DNA of 43,121 nt, from contig CAIVSE010000029.1 of NCBI GenBank assembly GCA_903908535.1, forward strand, positions 1 through 43,121, in the 5' to 3' direction. A program made the translations under genes and the position numbers. Of the stretch, positions 21,984-31,312 are shown in pieces. The notes under the pieces were generated by a model, which was given only the letters and a program-made list of their open reading frames with translations, was not told where the DNA came from and made no database searches. Numbering within the stretch: the first letter of the stretch is position 1; each line of letters starts with the position of its first letter. The stretch is from Candidatus Doudnabacteria bacterium. GTDB taxonomy: Bacteria > Patescibacteriota > Doudnabacteria > UBA920.

Positions 21984-23714
21984 ATGACCGGTGAAACACC
22001 TAAAAAATACCTGCAAAAATTGCTCAATTCAGCGCTGGAAGCCTTAGCTTTTCCGGCCGCGAATTTGGAAATTACCGTGCCCGAGTCCAGGTTTGGCGAC
22101 TATGCCAGTAATGCCGCCCTGGTTTTGGCCAAACAGCTGAAGCAAAATCCCAAAGCAATTGCCGCACAAATAATAGAGCAGATGCTCAAACTGGATGTTG
22201 ATAAAAACATTGCCTCGGCGCAGGAAGTCGGCGGGTTTATTAATTTTTCGCTGACGGCCAATTTTTTGGCGGAATCCGCCTGCCAAATGACGGAAGGAAT
22301 AGAAATTGACCAAATCGGTGACGGCCAAAAAGTCGTATTTGAATATTCCAGCCCTAACACCAATAAGCCTTTGCATATTGGCCACACGCGTAACGACGTT
22401 TACGGCATGGCCTGCATAAATTTATTAAAAGCTATCGGTTACAACGTCACTTCCTGCGAAATTATCAACGACCGCGGCATCCATATAATGAAGAGTGTGT
22501 TGATGTACCAAAAGTTTGGCGCCGGCAAAACCCCGGAAACAGAAAAGATTAAGCCCGACCATTTTGTAGGCGATTTTTACGTGATGTTCGCCATGGAAGC
22601 AGCCAAGAGCCCTGAAATAGAAAAACAACTGCTGGCCGAAGCCCAGGAACTGTTACAAAAATGGGAAGCCGGGGACGCGGAAGTCCGAAAAATTTGGGAA
22701 AAGATGAACAGCTGGTTTTACGAAGGCCTTGAGCGAACCTACCAAAAAGAAGGCTCGCGGTTTGATGAAGTTGATTACGAAAGCCAAATTTTTGATAAAG
22801 GGCGCGAAGTTGTGATGCAGGGTTTGGGAAAGGGAATATTTAAAAAAGAAGATGATGGCAGCGTTTACGTGGACTTAACAGATGAAGGTTTGGATAAAAA
22901 ATACCTGCTCCGCAAAGACGGCACGACTTTGTATATTACGCAGGACATATATTTGTGGCAGCAGCGGAACCAAAAATACCATCCGAATGCCGCGGTTGTG
23001 ACCACATCCGCCGAACAGACCTATCATTTTAAAGTTTTAAAAAGGATTTTTGAACTTTTGGAATTTCCCTGGGCGCAAAATTTTCTGCACTTGCCTTATG
23101 AACACGTTTATTTGGGCCAAACTAAAATGTCTTCCCGCGGCGGTAATACGGTTTCGGCTGATGACTTGCTAAAAATGACCAAAGATAAAGTCCGAAATTT
23201 GATGCAGACTTTGGAAAAAGCCAAAGGCAGCAGCATTAACAACGAACTGGTGGAACAAATTGCCTTTGGCGCCATTAAGTACGGCTATTTAAAGTACGAG
23301 CCAAACACCAGAATTTATTTTGATGTTGAGCAGACCATCTCGCTCCAGGGCAATACCGGGCCATACATACAATACGCCTTTGCCCGTGTTAGCAGCATTT
23401 TGCACAAGGCCGGCATGCATGCCAAAGTCCGCATGGACCTGTTAAAGTTACCGGAAGAACTGGGGTTAATTAAGGCCATGCTTAACTATTCCGATGTTGT
23501 GCTTTTGTCCGCCCGGCAGTACAAGCCCAACTTATTGTGCAATTATCTTTACGAATTGGCCGCGGAATTTAACAAATTTTATAACGCGGTGCCGGTACTG
23601 GCCACGGAAGATATTATTATGCGGAACCAACGGCTAACTTTGCTGGACGCGGTTGCCAATGTCTTAAAACACGGTTTAAATTTATTGGGTATAGAAGCGC
23701 CAGAGGAAATGTAG
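21984..23714 (+). CDS. argS: Arginyl-tRNA synthetase
   Basis: 576 aa, class I synthetase that charges tRNA-Arg. The N-terminal additional domain (about 1-105) includes the RFGDYASNAALVLAKQL segment. The HIGH motif reads KPLHIGHTRND (near 126-136), the KMSKS counterpart is KMSSRGGN (near 380), and the C-terminal anticodon-binding domain holds NTGPYIQYAFARVSSIL (about 454-470). In ArgS enzymes the KMSKS Lys is often moved or replaced, which fits KMSSR. First gene of an argS-ileS-recO run on the plus strand, 30 nt before ileS. Confidence 0.95.
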   Translation: MTGETPKKYLQKLLNSALEALAFPAANLEITVPESRFGDYASNAALVLAKQLKQNPKAIAAQIIEQMLKLDVDKNIASAQEVGGFINFSLTANFLAESACQMTEGIEIDQIGDGQKVVFEYSSPNTNKPLHIGHTRNDVYGMACINLLKAIGYNVTSCEIINDRGIHIMKSVLMYQKFGAGKTPETEKIKPDHFVGDFYVMFAMEAAKSPEIEKQLLAEAQELLQKWEAGDAEVRKIWEKMNSWFYEGLERTYQKEGSRFDEVDYESQIFDKGREVVMQGLGKGIFKKEDDGSVYVDLTDEGLDKKYLLRKDGTTLYITQDIYLWQQRNQKYHPNAAVVTTSAEQTYHFKVLKRIFELLEFPWAQNFLHLPYEHVYLGQTKMSSRGGNTVSADDLLKMTKDKVRNLMQTLEKAKGSSINNELVEQIAFGAIKYGYLKYEPNTRIYFDVEQTISLQGNTGPYIQYAFARVSSILHKAGMHAKVRMDLLKLPEELGLIKAMLNYSDVVLLSARQYKPNLLCNYLYELAAEFNKFYNAVPVLATEDIIMRNQRLTLLDAVANVLKHGLNLLGIEAPEEM

Positions 23715-23744
23715 CACCACAGATAAAAATTAACTAATTTATTT

Positions 23745-26700
23745 ATGGCGGACGAAAAACCACAACAAAGTACCCCGAATTTTAACGACCTGGAAAAAGA
23801 CATTTTAAAGTTTTGGGAAGAGAGTAAAATTTTTGAAAAGTCATTGGAGCAGACCAAAGGCGGCGAGCCGTATATTTTTTACGATGGCCCGCCGTTCGCC
23901 ACGGGTTTGCCGCACTACGGCAGTATTTTGCCGTCGGTGATTAAAGACGCCGTTCCGCGCTATCAGACCATGAAGGGCCGTTTTGTGCGGCGCCGCTGGG
24001 GCTGGGATTGCCACGGCCTGCCCATTGAGAATTTGGTGGAAAAGAATCTAAAAATTTCCGGCAAAAAACAAATAGAAGAAATCGGCGTGGAGCGCTTTAA
24101 CAAAGTTTGCCGCGACAACGTTTTGAATTTCGCCCAGGAGTGGGGCAAGGTTATTAACCGCGTGGCCCGCTGGGTGGATTTTGAAAATTCCTACAAGACC
24201 ATGGACAACACCTACATGGAAAGCGTGTGGTGGGGCTTAAAGCAAACCTGGGACAAAGGTTTAATTTACGAAGACCGCAAAGTTTTGCTGTACTGCTCCC
24301 GCTGCGAAACGCCCATCTCCAACTTTGAAGTCGCCATGGACAATTCCTACCGCGACATTACCGAAGAATCCGTTTACGCTAAATTCCGGCTGGTACCGCG
24401 TCAGCGCATTCGCGATGACCTGATTAATGACAAAACCTTTGCTTTAGCCTGGACCACCACACCGTGGACTTTGCCCGGCAATACCGCTTTGAACGTGGGA
24501 CCGGATATTGCTTATATAATGATTGAGGCCGAAAATGGCGAACGCTATATTTTGGCTAAAGAACGGTTGTCTATAATAGACGGGTCTTACGAAGTTGTTA
24601 TGGAGTTTCCGGCCCGGTCTTTGGAGGGCCTGGAGTATGAACCGTTATACGAAGGCGTTATTCCGGACGCGCACCATGAGGCTCCCGCGGGTTATCCGCC
24701 GTTAGTCGGCGGCAATTTCGCGCGCGCCCACAAAATATATTTGGCTGACTTCGTGACCACCACTGACGGTACCGGCATTGTCCACAACGCGGCCATGTAT
24801 GGCGAAGAAGATTATCAATTAGCTAAGGAAAAAGATTTGCCCCGCGTGGATATGCTGGACCATAAAGGCCAGTATTTGCCCATTGCGCCGGAACATTTGC
24901 GCGGCGTGTTCTTTAAGGATGCCGACAAAATTGTTTTGGCGGATTTGGCGGAAAAGGGTTTAGTCTACAAAATCGAAAACTACACTCACAGCTATCCGCA
25001 TTGTTACCGCTGCGCCACGCCGCTGTTTTATAACGCCCTGCCGGCCTGGTTTATTGGGGTGCAAAAAGTTAAGCAGGACATGCTGGAGCTGAACAAAAAT
25101 ATTAACTGGTATCCGGAGCATTTAAAATTCGGCCGCTTCCAGCAGGGCATAGAAAACGCGCCGGACTGGAATATTTCCCGTAACCGCTATTGGGCCACGG
25201 CTCTGCCATTTTGGAAATGTGAGAATAGGGATTGCCGGCATGTGGTTTGTGTGGAATCGGTTAAGGATTTGCAGGAAAAGTCCGGAAATTTCGCAGAAGT
25301 TTACCCTAATTTTAAAGGCAATGTCTCCAGCCTTGAGGAAATAGATTTACACAAGCCTTACATAGACAATATTGTTTTAAAGTGCGAAAAATGCGGCGGC
25401 GTGCAAAAGCGCGTGCCGGAAGTGGTGGACTGCTGGGTGGAAAGCGGCAGTATGCCGTTCGCGGAACTGCATTACCCGTTTGAAAACCAGGAACAGTTTA
25501 AAAACCGTTTCCCCTCCGATTTTGTGACGGAATATATACCCCAAACCCGGGCCTGGTTTTATGTCATGCATGTTTTGAGCACTGTTTTATTTGGCCAGGC
25601 GCCGTTTAAAAATGTTATGACCACCGGAACCATTTTAGGCGAGGACGGCACTAAAATGTCCAAGTCCAAAGGCAATTATCCGGACGCCAATATTGTCATA
25701 GAAAAATACGGCGCCGACGCCCTGCGTTTTTATCTTTTAACCAGCCCGGTGACGGCCGGGGAAGACATGAATTTTTCCGAGCGCAGCGTCCAGGAAGTTA
25801 ACCGTAAGTTGAGTTTGATTTTGTATAATGTCTGGAGTTTTTACAGGATGTACGAAAAAGGGAAAATTCCAACTGCCAAATATCAAATTTCAAATGACGC
25901 CAACATTTTAGACCGGTGGGTGCTGGCCAAGTTAAACCAGACCGGCGAGGATGTTACAAAGTATTTGGACAACTATGATACCGTGCGCGCCGGCAAAGCC
26001 GTTTTGGATTTCGTCAATGAACTTTCCACCTGGTATGTCAGGCGCAGCCGCGACCGCATGAAGGGCGGCAACGGCGCCGCGGCCCTGCAGACCCTGGGTT
26101 ATGTTTTGGCGGAAACTGCCAAGCTTTTGGCGCCGTTTATGCCGTTTTTGGCTGACTTTATTTACCGCGACGTTACGGAAGCGGAATCGGTCCATTTAGC
26201 GCCGTGGACAGTTTTTGCAGAGCAGGCTGATCAGGCTGTGTTGGAGCAAATGCAAGTCATGCGCGAACTGGTGGAAGTTGGCCTGTCGCTCCGCAAGGAC
26301 AGTGGCCTTAAAGTCCGCCAGCCCCTGGCCGAGCTGGAATATCATTTAAAAAATAACCAGATGCTTTCGCCGGAGCTGGAAAAAGTTTTGGCCGAAGAGA
26401 TGAACGTTAAACTGGTCAGCGGCCGCGGCGACTTTGTGCCCAAAAACGGCTGGGTCTTTAAGGACGCCCAGAATTTTAAACTGGCCTTAAATACCGTACT
26501 GACCGAAGAACTGAAAGCCGAAGGCCTGGCCCGCGAGCTGGAACGCCAGGTCCAGGACCTGCGCAAAAAGAGCGGACTGAAGGTGGGGGATTTGGTGGAT
26601 GTGTATTACAATACCCAAAGTCCCGAGCTGGAGCAGGCTTTGCTGAATTTGCTGGACCGCAAAAAAACCTTTGTCAGCCAAATCTCCAAGAGCTTTGAGG

Positions 26701-26771
26701 TGGAAACGGAGTTTGAGGCTCAAAATGAAATTGAAGGGCAGGGGATTTGGATTGGGATGACAAAAATTTAG
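23745..26771 (+). CDS. ileS: Isoleucyl-tRNA synthetase
   Basis: 1008 aa. Class I synthetase with HIGH motif as GLPHYGSI (about 54-61), a CP1 editing domain around WTTTPWTLPGNTALN and GTGIVHNAAMYGEEDY that removes misactivated valine, and KMSKSKGN (about 635-642). TRAWFYVMHV precedes the KMSKS loop. The length, the CP1 form and the lack of a clear C-terminal zinc-finger pair suggest the type 2 (eukaryote-like) form, which is less sensitive to mupirocin; this is inference. It starts 30 nt after argS and ends 1 nt before recO. Confidence 0.95.
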   Translation: MADEKPQQSTPNFNDLEKDILKFWEESKIFEKSLEQTKGGEPYIFYDGPPFATGLPHYGSILPSVIKDAVPRYQTMKGRFVRRRWGWDCHGLPIENLVEKNLKISGKKQIEEIGVERFNKVCRDNVLNFAQEWGKVINRVARWVDFENSYKTMDNTYMESVWWGLKQTWDKGLIYEDRKVLLYCSRCETPISNFEVAMDNSYRDITEESVYAKFRLVPRQRIRDDLINDKTFALAWTTTPWTLPGNTALNVGPDIAYIMIEAENGERYILAKERLSIIDGSYEVVMEFPARSLEGLEYEPLYEGVIPDAHHEAPAGYPPLVGGNFARAHKIYLADFVTTTDGTGIVHNAAMYGEEDYQLAKEKDLPRVDMLDHKGQYLPIAPEHLRGVFFKDADKIVLADLAEKGLVYKIENYTHSYPHCYRCATPLFYNALPAWFIGVQKVKQDMLELNKNINWYPEHLKFGRFQQGIENAPDWNISRNRYWATALPFWKCENRDCRHVVCVESVKDLQEKSGNFAEVYPNFKGNVSSLEEIDLHKPYIDNIVLKCEKCGGVQKRVPEVVDCWVESGSMPFAELHYPFENQEQFKNRFPSDFVTEYIPQTRAWFYVMHVLSTVLFGQAPFKNVMTTGTILGEDGTKMSKSKGNYPDANIVIEKYGADALRFYLLTSPVTAGEDMNFSERSVQEVNRKLSLILYNVWSFYRMYEKGKIPTAKYQISNDANILDRWVLAKLNQTGEDVTKYLDNYDTVRAGKAVLDFVNELSTWYVRRSRDRMKGGNGAAALQTLGYVLAETAKLLAPFMPFLADFIYRDVTEAESVHLAPWTVFAEQADQAVLEQMQVMRELVEVGLSLRKDSGLKVRQPLAELEYHLKNNQMLSPELEKVLAEEMNVKLVSGRGDFVPKNGWVFKDAQNFKLALNTVLTEELKAEGLARELERQVQDLRKKSGLKVGDLVDVYYNTQSPELEQALLNLLDRKKTFVSQISKSFEVETEFEAQNEIEGQGIWIGMTKI

Positions 26772-26772
26772 T

Positions 26773-27420
26773 ATGGCCAGAGAACAAATTTATCATTCTT
26801 TAATCCTCAAAAAGCAGCCTTACCGCGAAGCTGATGAAATTATCACCCTCTATACTTTGGAGCTTGGCAAGCTGCGGGTGCTGGCCCGCTCCTTGAAGGC
26901 TGCCAAAAGCAAACTCCAGCAATCTTTGCAGTCCCTGTTTTTGGTGGATGTGCGGACGGCCGGCAGCCGGGATTTTCCCCAGGTTATCGGCGCGGAAGTG
27001 GTACAAAGTTTTGCCGGCATCCGCGAAAATTTGCAGGCGGCCAAGTATGCTTTTTATGCCTGCGAGCTGGCTTTAAAATTCAGCCCGGATGAACAAAAAA
27101 ATGAGCCGCTGTATTTTTTGCTTAGGGATTTTTTTGGATTTTTGGACGGCTGCGGCCCAAACGAAGATTTAATGGCCCCGGGACTGGCCAAATTTAAGCT
27201 TGGCCTGCTGGAAGCTGTGGGTTTGGCTGTGCCAATTGCGGGACTGCCGTCCGGAGATTTGAAATTGCTGTTTATGGAGCTTCAGCAAAAACCGTTTGCT
27301 AATTTAATCTTTTTGCCGCAAACGCTGCCCGGCATGCCGGTTTTGCAAAAATATCTTTCGCAATTTATTTTAAAAGAACTGGAGCGGGAGGTAAAATCGG
27401 AAAGTTTAATGGGAATATGA
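26773..27420 (+). CDS. recO: DNA repair protein RecO
   Basis: 215 aa, slightly shorter than typical RecO (about 240). The N-terminal OB fold carries YHSLILKKQPYREADEIITLYT and GKLRVLARSLKAAKSKL, the family signature. The helical C-terminal part has no Cys zinc site, as in a subset of RecO proteins. With RecR it loads RecA on SSB-covered DNA in the RecFOR pathway. It starts 1 nt after the ileS stop codon, so it is co-translated. Its last codons contain the extended -10 promoter of the next gene. Confidence 0.88.
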   Translation: MAREQIYHSLILKKQPYREADEIITLYTLELGKLRVLARSLKAAKSKLQQSLQSLFLVDVRTAGSRDFPQVIGAEVVQSFAGIRENLQAAKYAFYACELALKFSPDEQKNEPLYFLLRDFFGFLDGCGPNEDLMAPGLAKFKLGLLEAVGLAVPIAGLPSGDLKLLFMELQQKPFANLIFLPQTLPGMPVLQKYLSQFILKELEREVKSESLMGI

Positions 27421-27426
27421 TATACT
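27418..27426 (+). promoter_or_regulatory. Extended -10 promoter; leaderless start at 27433
   Basis: TGA-TATACT (27418-27426), where TGA is also the recO stop codon, then 6 nt and ATG at 27433. Confidence 0.5.
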
Positions 27427-27432
27427 AATACT

Positions 27433-29286
27433 ATGCCTGAAGACCCTAATTTAAGCAGCCAAAACCCCGAACCCCCTTTTACCACTAAGCCGGTAGACCA
27501 GCCTATTTTAGGCACGGACATGCGCTCGCAAATTTCCCCGCCCGTGGCCCAGGTGCGTTTGTCGTCTTTAGGGGCGGCCGACCGGGGCGATAGTTTTTAT
27601 AAATCCAATAAATGGTACATTTGGGGCGGCTTGGCTGGTTTGGCCGTCATCGCCATCCTGTCTTTTTTGGCTTTCCGCAAACAACCGGCGACCGCCCAGC
27701 AGGCGGCCAATGTGGCCATCCAAATTAGCGCGCCTTCCACAGTGGCCAGCGGCGGGGATGAGACTTATAAAATAGAGATAGACAACAACGACACCCAAAA
27801 ACTGGTCAGTATGCAGCTGGAGCTGGTTTACCCGGACGGACAGACTTACGAGAACAGCAGTCCCAATGCGGTTGATCTTGAGGGCACGACTTTTCCGGTG
27901 CCGGATTTAAATCCCGGGCAGAACGCCGTCATTATTGTTAAAACCAAAGTCGCCGGCAACGTTAACGATACCCAGCAGCTCACCGCCAATTTAAATTACC
28001 AGTACGCCAGTTTTAATTCCCAGTTCACCAAACAGCAAACCTTTACCGTGCGCCTGGCCGCGGCCGGCATCAATTTAAATTTAACCGGCCCGACCAGCGC
28101 GGACAACGGCCAGCTGGTAACTTATAACCTAAGCTACCAAAACAGCAGCAATAGCGCCGCGCCAAACGCCCGCGTGACCTTACAGTACCCCCAGGGCTTT
28201 ACTTTTGCTTCGGCCAACCCCGCGCCGGGCCTGGGCAATAATACCTGGGACATTGGCACCCTGCAAACCAGCGCCACCGGCACCATCCAGATTATTGGCT
28301 CGTTTAACGGCGCGGCGCCCGGCGCCAGCCTGCAGACTGCGGCCAATTTTTTAATTTTGGGTTCCGATGGCACTTACTACACCCAAAATACCGCCTCGCT
28401 TTCCACTGCCATTTCCAACCAGCCGTTGCTGGCGAGCCAAACCGTTTCCGCCGCTTCCACCGTGGTTAACCCCGGCGACAGCTTAACTTATACCTTGACT
28501 TACCAAAATAACGCCACGGTGGCGGCCACAGCCGTTAACGTGGTGGCAACTTTGGATTCGCCGGTTTTTGATTTAACCACCATCCAGGCCCAGGGCGCGC
28601 AGTTTAATAATGACACCATAACCTGGAACGCTTCTTCGGCTTCGCAATTGCAAACCGTGGCGCCCGGGCAAAGCGGCACTTTGCAGTATACCGTGCGCCT
28701 CAAAAACCCGGCCGCCAAAGATTCCTCCACTAATTTGGTGGCATTAACCCATATTAAAATTGGCTCCAACGAGTATTCTACTTTTTTTCCGGGCAGCGAT
28801 TTAAGCCTGCAAATTTCCAGCCCGTCCAGCATTACGGCCGCTTTAAGCTTTGTTTCCGGTCAGAGCCCGCCCAAGGTTGGCACCAACAGCACCTACAATG
28901 TTACCATAACTTTGCGCAACGCCACCAACAATTTTAGCAATGCCATAGTCACCGCTTTTGTCCCGCTGGGCGCCGGCGGTTTTGACCAAAACAGCATCTC
29001 CGCGGCGCAAAAAAATAATGTGACCTTCGACCCTTCGGCCGGCAAGTTAACCTGGAACGTGGGCGCCCTGCCCGCGCATGCCGGACAGTTTGTGGCCGCG
29101 CCGACTTTAAGTTTTAATCTAAATTTAAACCCTTCATCCAACCAGGTCGGCCAGGCGCCAACTTTGCTAAAAACCATAACGCTTAACGCCACGGATAGTT
29201 TTACCCAAGCCGCGGTTATTGATACGGCTAATGATCTCACCACCCAGGACGCGGGAAGCAACGGCGGGGGAGCGGTAAACCAATAG
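27433..29286 (+). CDS. Membrane-anchored surface protein with DUF11-like beta repeats
   Basis: 617 aa. A Pro-rich cytoplasmic N terminus (about 60 residues) is followed by one TM helix (about 62-80, YIWGGLAGLAVIAILSFLAF) and a large outer part. That part holds about four to five beta-sandwich repeats of the DUF11/CARDB kind, each with a recognisable VNPGDSLTYTLTYQN or SADNGQLVTYNLSYQN opening and a TWDIGTLQT or TWNVGALPA strand. Such repeats form rods on cell surfaces. There is no C-terminal anchor, so it is a type II membrane protein. It is followed directly by the MITE-like element at 29295. Confidence 0.75.
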   Translation: MPEDPNLSSQNPEPPFTTKPVDQPILGTDMRSQISPPVAQVRLSSLGAADRGDSFYKSNKWYIWGGLAGLAVIAILSFLAFRKQPATAQQAANVAIQISAPSTVASGGDETYKIEIDNNDTQKLVSMQLELVYPDGQTYENSSPNAVDLEGTTFPVPDLNPGQNAVIIVKTKVAGNVNDTQQLTANLNYQYASFNSQFTKQQTFTVRLAAAGINLNLTGPTSADNGQLVTYNLSYQNSSNSAAPNARVTLQYPQGFTFASANPAPGLGNNTWDIGTLQTSATGTIQIIGSFNGAAPGASLQTAANFLILGSDGTYYTQNTASLSTAISNQPLLASQTVSAASTVVNPGDSLTYTLTYQNNATVAATAVNVVATLDSPVFDLTTIQAQGAQFNNDTITWNASSASQLQTVAPGQSGTLQYTVRLKNPAAKDSSTNLVALTHIKIGSNEYSTFFPGSDLSLQISSPSSITAALSFVSGQSPPKVGTNSTYNVTITLRNATNNFSNAIVTAFVPLGAGGFDQNSISAAQKNNVTFDPSAGKLTWNVGALPAHAGQFVAAPTLSFNLNLNPSSNQVGQAPTLLKTITLNATDSFTQAAVIDTANDLTTQDAGSNGGGAVNQ

Positions 29287-29294
29287 GGGCGATT

Positions 29295-29461
29295 CCGCCA
29301 GACCATTATTTTTTTGGTCTGTGGAACTCGTCCACAATTTACTATAATATATTTTCCTTATTTGCCACACCCTAGGGAACCGTTGGGGGTGTGGCCTTGG
29401 CTTTATAAAGATAAATTGTTACCTCATACAGTCCTCGCCACAAAAAAATAAGGTCTAACGG
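29295..29461 (-). repeat. MITE-like element, copy 2 (inverted orientation)
   Basis: 167 bp. It starts CCGCCAGACCATTATTTTTTTG and ends CAAAAAAATAAGGTCTAACGG, i.e. terminal inverted repeats of about 21 bp, the right one decayed by two bases. Inside, GCCACACCC...GGGTGTGGC forms a hairpin. It is the reverse complement of copy 1 (31313-31475) over its whole length with scattered substitutions, including paired changes that keep the hairpin (CATACCC in copy 1, CACACCC here). No coding capacity. Confidence 0.75.
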
Positions 29462-29470
29462 ATGGTTAGG

Positions 29471-29559
29471 CTTCATTTTTTCCAGCTATAGAAGGAGCCG
29501 CACTCATTTTGGCAGACCATGACAAAATGAGGTGGCGACGGCTAAAGGGAAAAATCAAA
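29471..29559 (-). repeat. Element E: collapsed relative of elements A/B
   Basis: CTTCATTTTTTCC at 29471 and the hairpin AGCCG-CACTCATTTTG / CAAAATGAGGTG-CGGCT (29496-29543) match the reverse complement of the 3' half of element B (CTTCATTTTCCC..., GGCACTCTCATTTTT...). The inner three-stem part of A and B is missing, and only a short GCAGACCATGA loop is left. As with B, a MITE copy is directly adjacent and in the same relative order. Confidence 0.55.
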
Positions 29560-29560
29560 G

Positions 29561-29587
29561 CAAAATAAAACCCCGACTCGCCGGGGC
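29561..29587 (-). terminator. Terminator of the LysM/CHAP gene
   Basis: Minus-strand CCCCGG-CGAG-TCGGGG hairpin (29587-29571) followed by TTTTATTTTG, 17 bp past the stop codon. Confidence 0.75.
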
Positions 29588-29603
29588 TTAACTTTTATTA
29601 AGT

Positions 29604-30923
29604 TTAAGGATATATATACCCGCGGATGGCCGGGTCGTGGATGGAGATGACGCGCTGGTCCACGCGGTCAAAGTGGTCGTAGTTCATTTCTGAAACCGTG
29701 ATGGTATCATCGTCAACCGATTCCACGTAAGCCACATGGCCATAGCGGCCGTAACCGTAACCGGTAAAGACTACGGCTGAATGCGGCGCCGGCTGGGAGC
29801 CTGTTACATAGCCGCTGGCCTTGGCATTGGCCAGCCAGTTTCTGGCATTGCCGCCAAAGGTTATTTTCATGCGGCCGGCCACGTAGTAAGTGCAATAGCC
29901 CACCGGGAAAATGTGGTTGACGCCGTCGTAGCCGTCACCCAGGCCGGTGACTTCGTTATAGGAATTGTCCGGGGCTGTATAGTTGGGTTTGGGTTTTGGG
30001 GCGGGAGCCGCGGGTGGCGCCACAATTTCGCCGCCCGGGATGATAATCAAGTCCCCGGGGTTAATGTCTTCTTCGCTGTCCAGGCCGTTGTAGGTCAGCA
30101 TGTTCTGCAAAATTGTGTTGGCCTCGTTCTCGCGGATAGTGGCGTTGGAGTTATATTTTTCCGGGTTGTACTCGTGGGCAATGTCAGGTAAGGTGTCATT
30201 GGGTCCCGCGGTAACCCACATGCCGTTAACAGGTAAAATCACCAGTTGCCAGCCCGGCTGCAGCACGGCATTGGTCAATAAATTGTTGGAATCGGCCAGG
30301 GTTTTTACGGTGATGCCGTTTGCGGCGGCCACCGAAGCTAAGGTATCGCCGGCCACAGTGGTGTAAATTTTAACCTGTTTGGCCACCAGGCCCTTAATGC
30401 TGTCCGGGCTGGGTTGGACCAGGGAGTTGTTGGTAATAATAGAGTCGCCGCCGGAAACGGGCGCGGCCTGGGCCTGGGTGGACAGGCCTTCAAAGTCGTC
30501 AGCCTGGGCCTGGGCAATCAACCCGCCGCTTTCCACCACAGTTTTAATGCTGGTTTGCTCGGCGTAATATTTGTTGTCCAGCTTGGTATGGTTGCCTAAA
30601 AACATAAAAGCGTAGCTGTTGTCCTGTTCGGCAGCGGCCGGGGCGCCGAATTTAAAAAAGCCTATCGTGAACGCGCCCACAAGCACGGCCAGAAAGGCCA
30701 TTAACAATTCGCTGGAAAATTTTAAGGCTAAATCCACCTTGTCTATTTTTTTCAGATGGACGGCGGGAAAAGCGTTGAGGTGCGCCTTTTTTAGCGAGGG
30801 CAGGCGGAGTTTAAAGAGAAAAATAAACTTTTTGGCGTAATATTGTATAAAAAAGGCCAGGCGTTTAACCCGTATTTTGCCTTGTTCCAGCCAATTTTTA
30901 ATCTTTTGTATAGTGTCTCCCAT
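29604..30923 (-). CDS. Membrane-anchored LysM-CHAP peptidoglycan hydrolase
   Basis: 439 aa. A basic cytoplasmic N terminus is followed by one TM segment (about 72-92, LLMAFLAVLVGAFTIGFFKF), two LysM modules (about 181-225 beginning YTTVAGDTLASVAAANGI, and about 232-290 beginning WVTAGPNDTLPDIAHEY), a Pro-rich linker, and a C-terminal CHAP domain. CHAP residues are Cys344 (VGYCTYYVAGRM), His396 (RYGHVAYVE) and Glu412/Asn414 (SEMNYDH), as expected for an amidase or endopeptidase. LysM binds glycan strands and CHAP cuts stem peptides, so the likely role is cell-wall remodelling or division. The first 40 codons contain many Lys/Arg. Strong terminator; promoter not clear. Confidence 0.85.
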   Translation of the reverse strand: MGDTIQKIKNWLEQGKIRVKRLAFFIQYYAKKFIFLFKLRLPSLKKAHLNAFPAVHLKKIDKVDLALKFSSELLMAFLAVLVGAFTIGFFKFGAPAAAEQDNSYAFMFLGNHTKLDNKYYAEQTSIKTVVESGGLIAQAQADDFEGLSTQAQAAPVSGGDSIITNNSLVQPSPDSIKGLVAKQVKIYTTVAGDTLASVAAANGITVKTLADSNNLLTNAVLQPGWQLVILPVNGMWVTAGPNDTLPDIAHEYNPEKYNSNATIRENEANTILQNMLTYNGLDSEEDINPGDLIIIPGGEIVAPPAAPAPKPKPNYTAPDNSYNEVTGLGDGYDGVNHIFPVGYCTYYVAGRMKITFGGNARNWLANAKASGYVTGSQPAPHSAVVFTGYGYGRYGHVAYVESVDDDTITVSEMNYDHFDRVDQRVISIHDPAIRGYIYP

Positions 30924-31097
30924 TTACCAATATTTTTGTCTATTTAAGTTTAACAACTGTAGCCAGTAGCGGCAAGGGTTTAATCCACAATTTTAAAAAA
31001 TACTTTATATTTGAGACATAAAAAATAGTAAGTCCCTTATTTATAGGAATAAATTAAACAGCCTGGAGATATGATATAATAGCCTAAGACAAAGCGG

Positions 31098-31283
31098 CCT
31101 TCATTTTCCCCTCGTTCGTCCGACATCTCATTTTTCCGGACACGCTCGTATCGGCCAGCGCCGATACTTCGCTCGGCAGTTGTCCCAAAAACTTTCCGCC
31201 TTAGGCGGAAAGACCAGGCTTTTTGGGCCAACTGACGGTCCTGAAAAATGAGAGTGCCGTCCCTATGTTAGGGAAAATGAAGG
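31098..31283 (+). repeat. Element B: multi-branched structured repeat / candidate ncRNA
   Basis: Perfect 13-bp outer stem (31098-31110 with 31271-31283), then TCTCATTTTT with AAAAATGAGA (31126-31135 with 31244-31253), GGAC/GTCC, an 8-bp hairpin GTATCGGC/GCCGATAC (31148-31167), a 15-bp stem with one mismatch (31177-31191 with 31220-31234), and an inner perfect 9-bp hairpin (31192-31212). Branch order and unpaired words equal those of element A. It lies in the divergent gap between the LysM/CHAP gene and uvrD, 29 bp before MITE copy 1. The rest of 30924-31097 is AT-rich, with a TGA-TATAAT promoter-like box (about 31072-31080) just ahead of the element. Confidence 0.7.
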
Positions 31284-31312
31284 ATGACCAAGAACTAGTC
31301 CAAGCTCAACAT

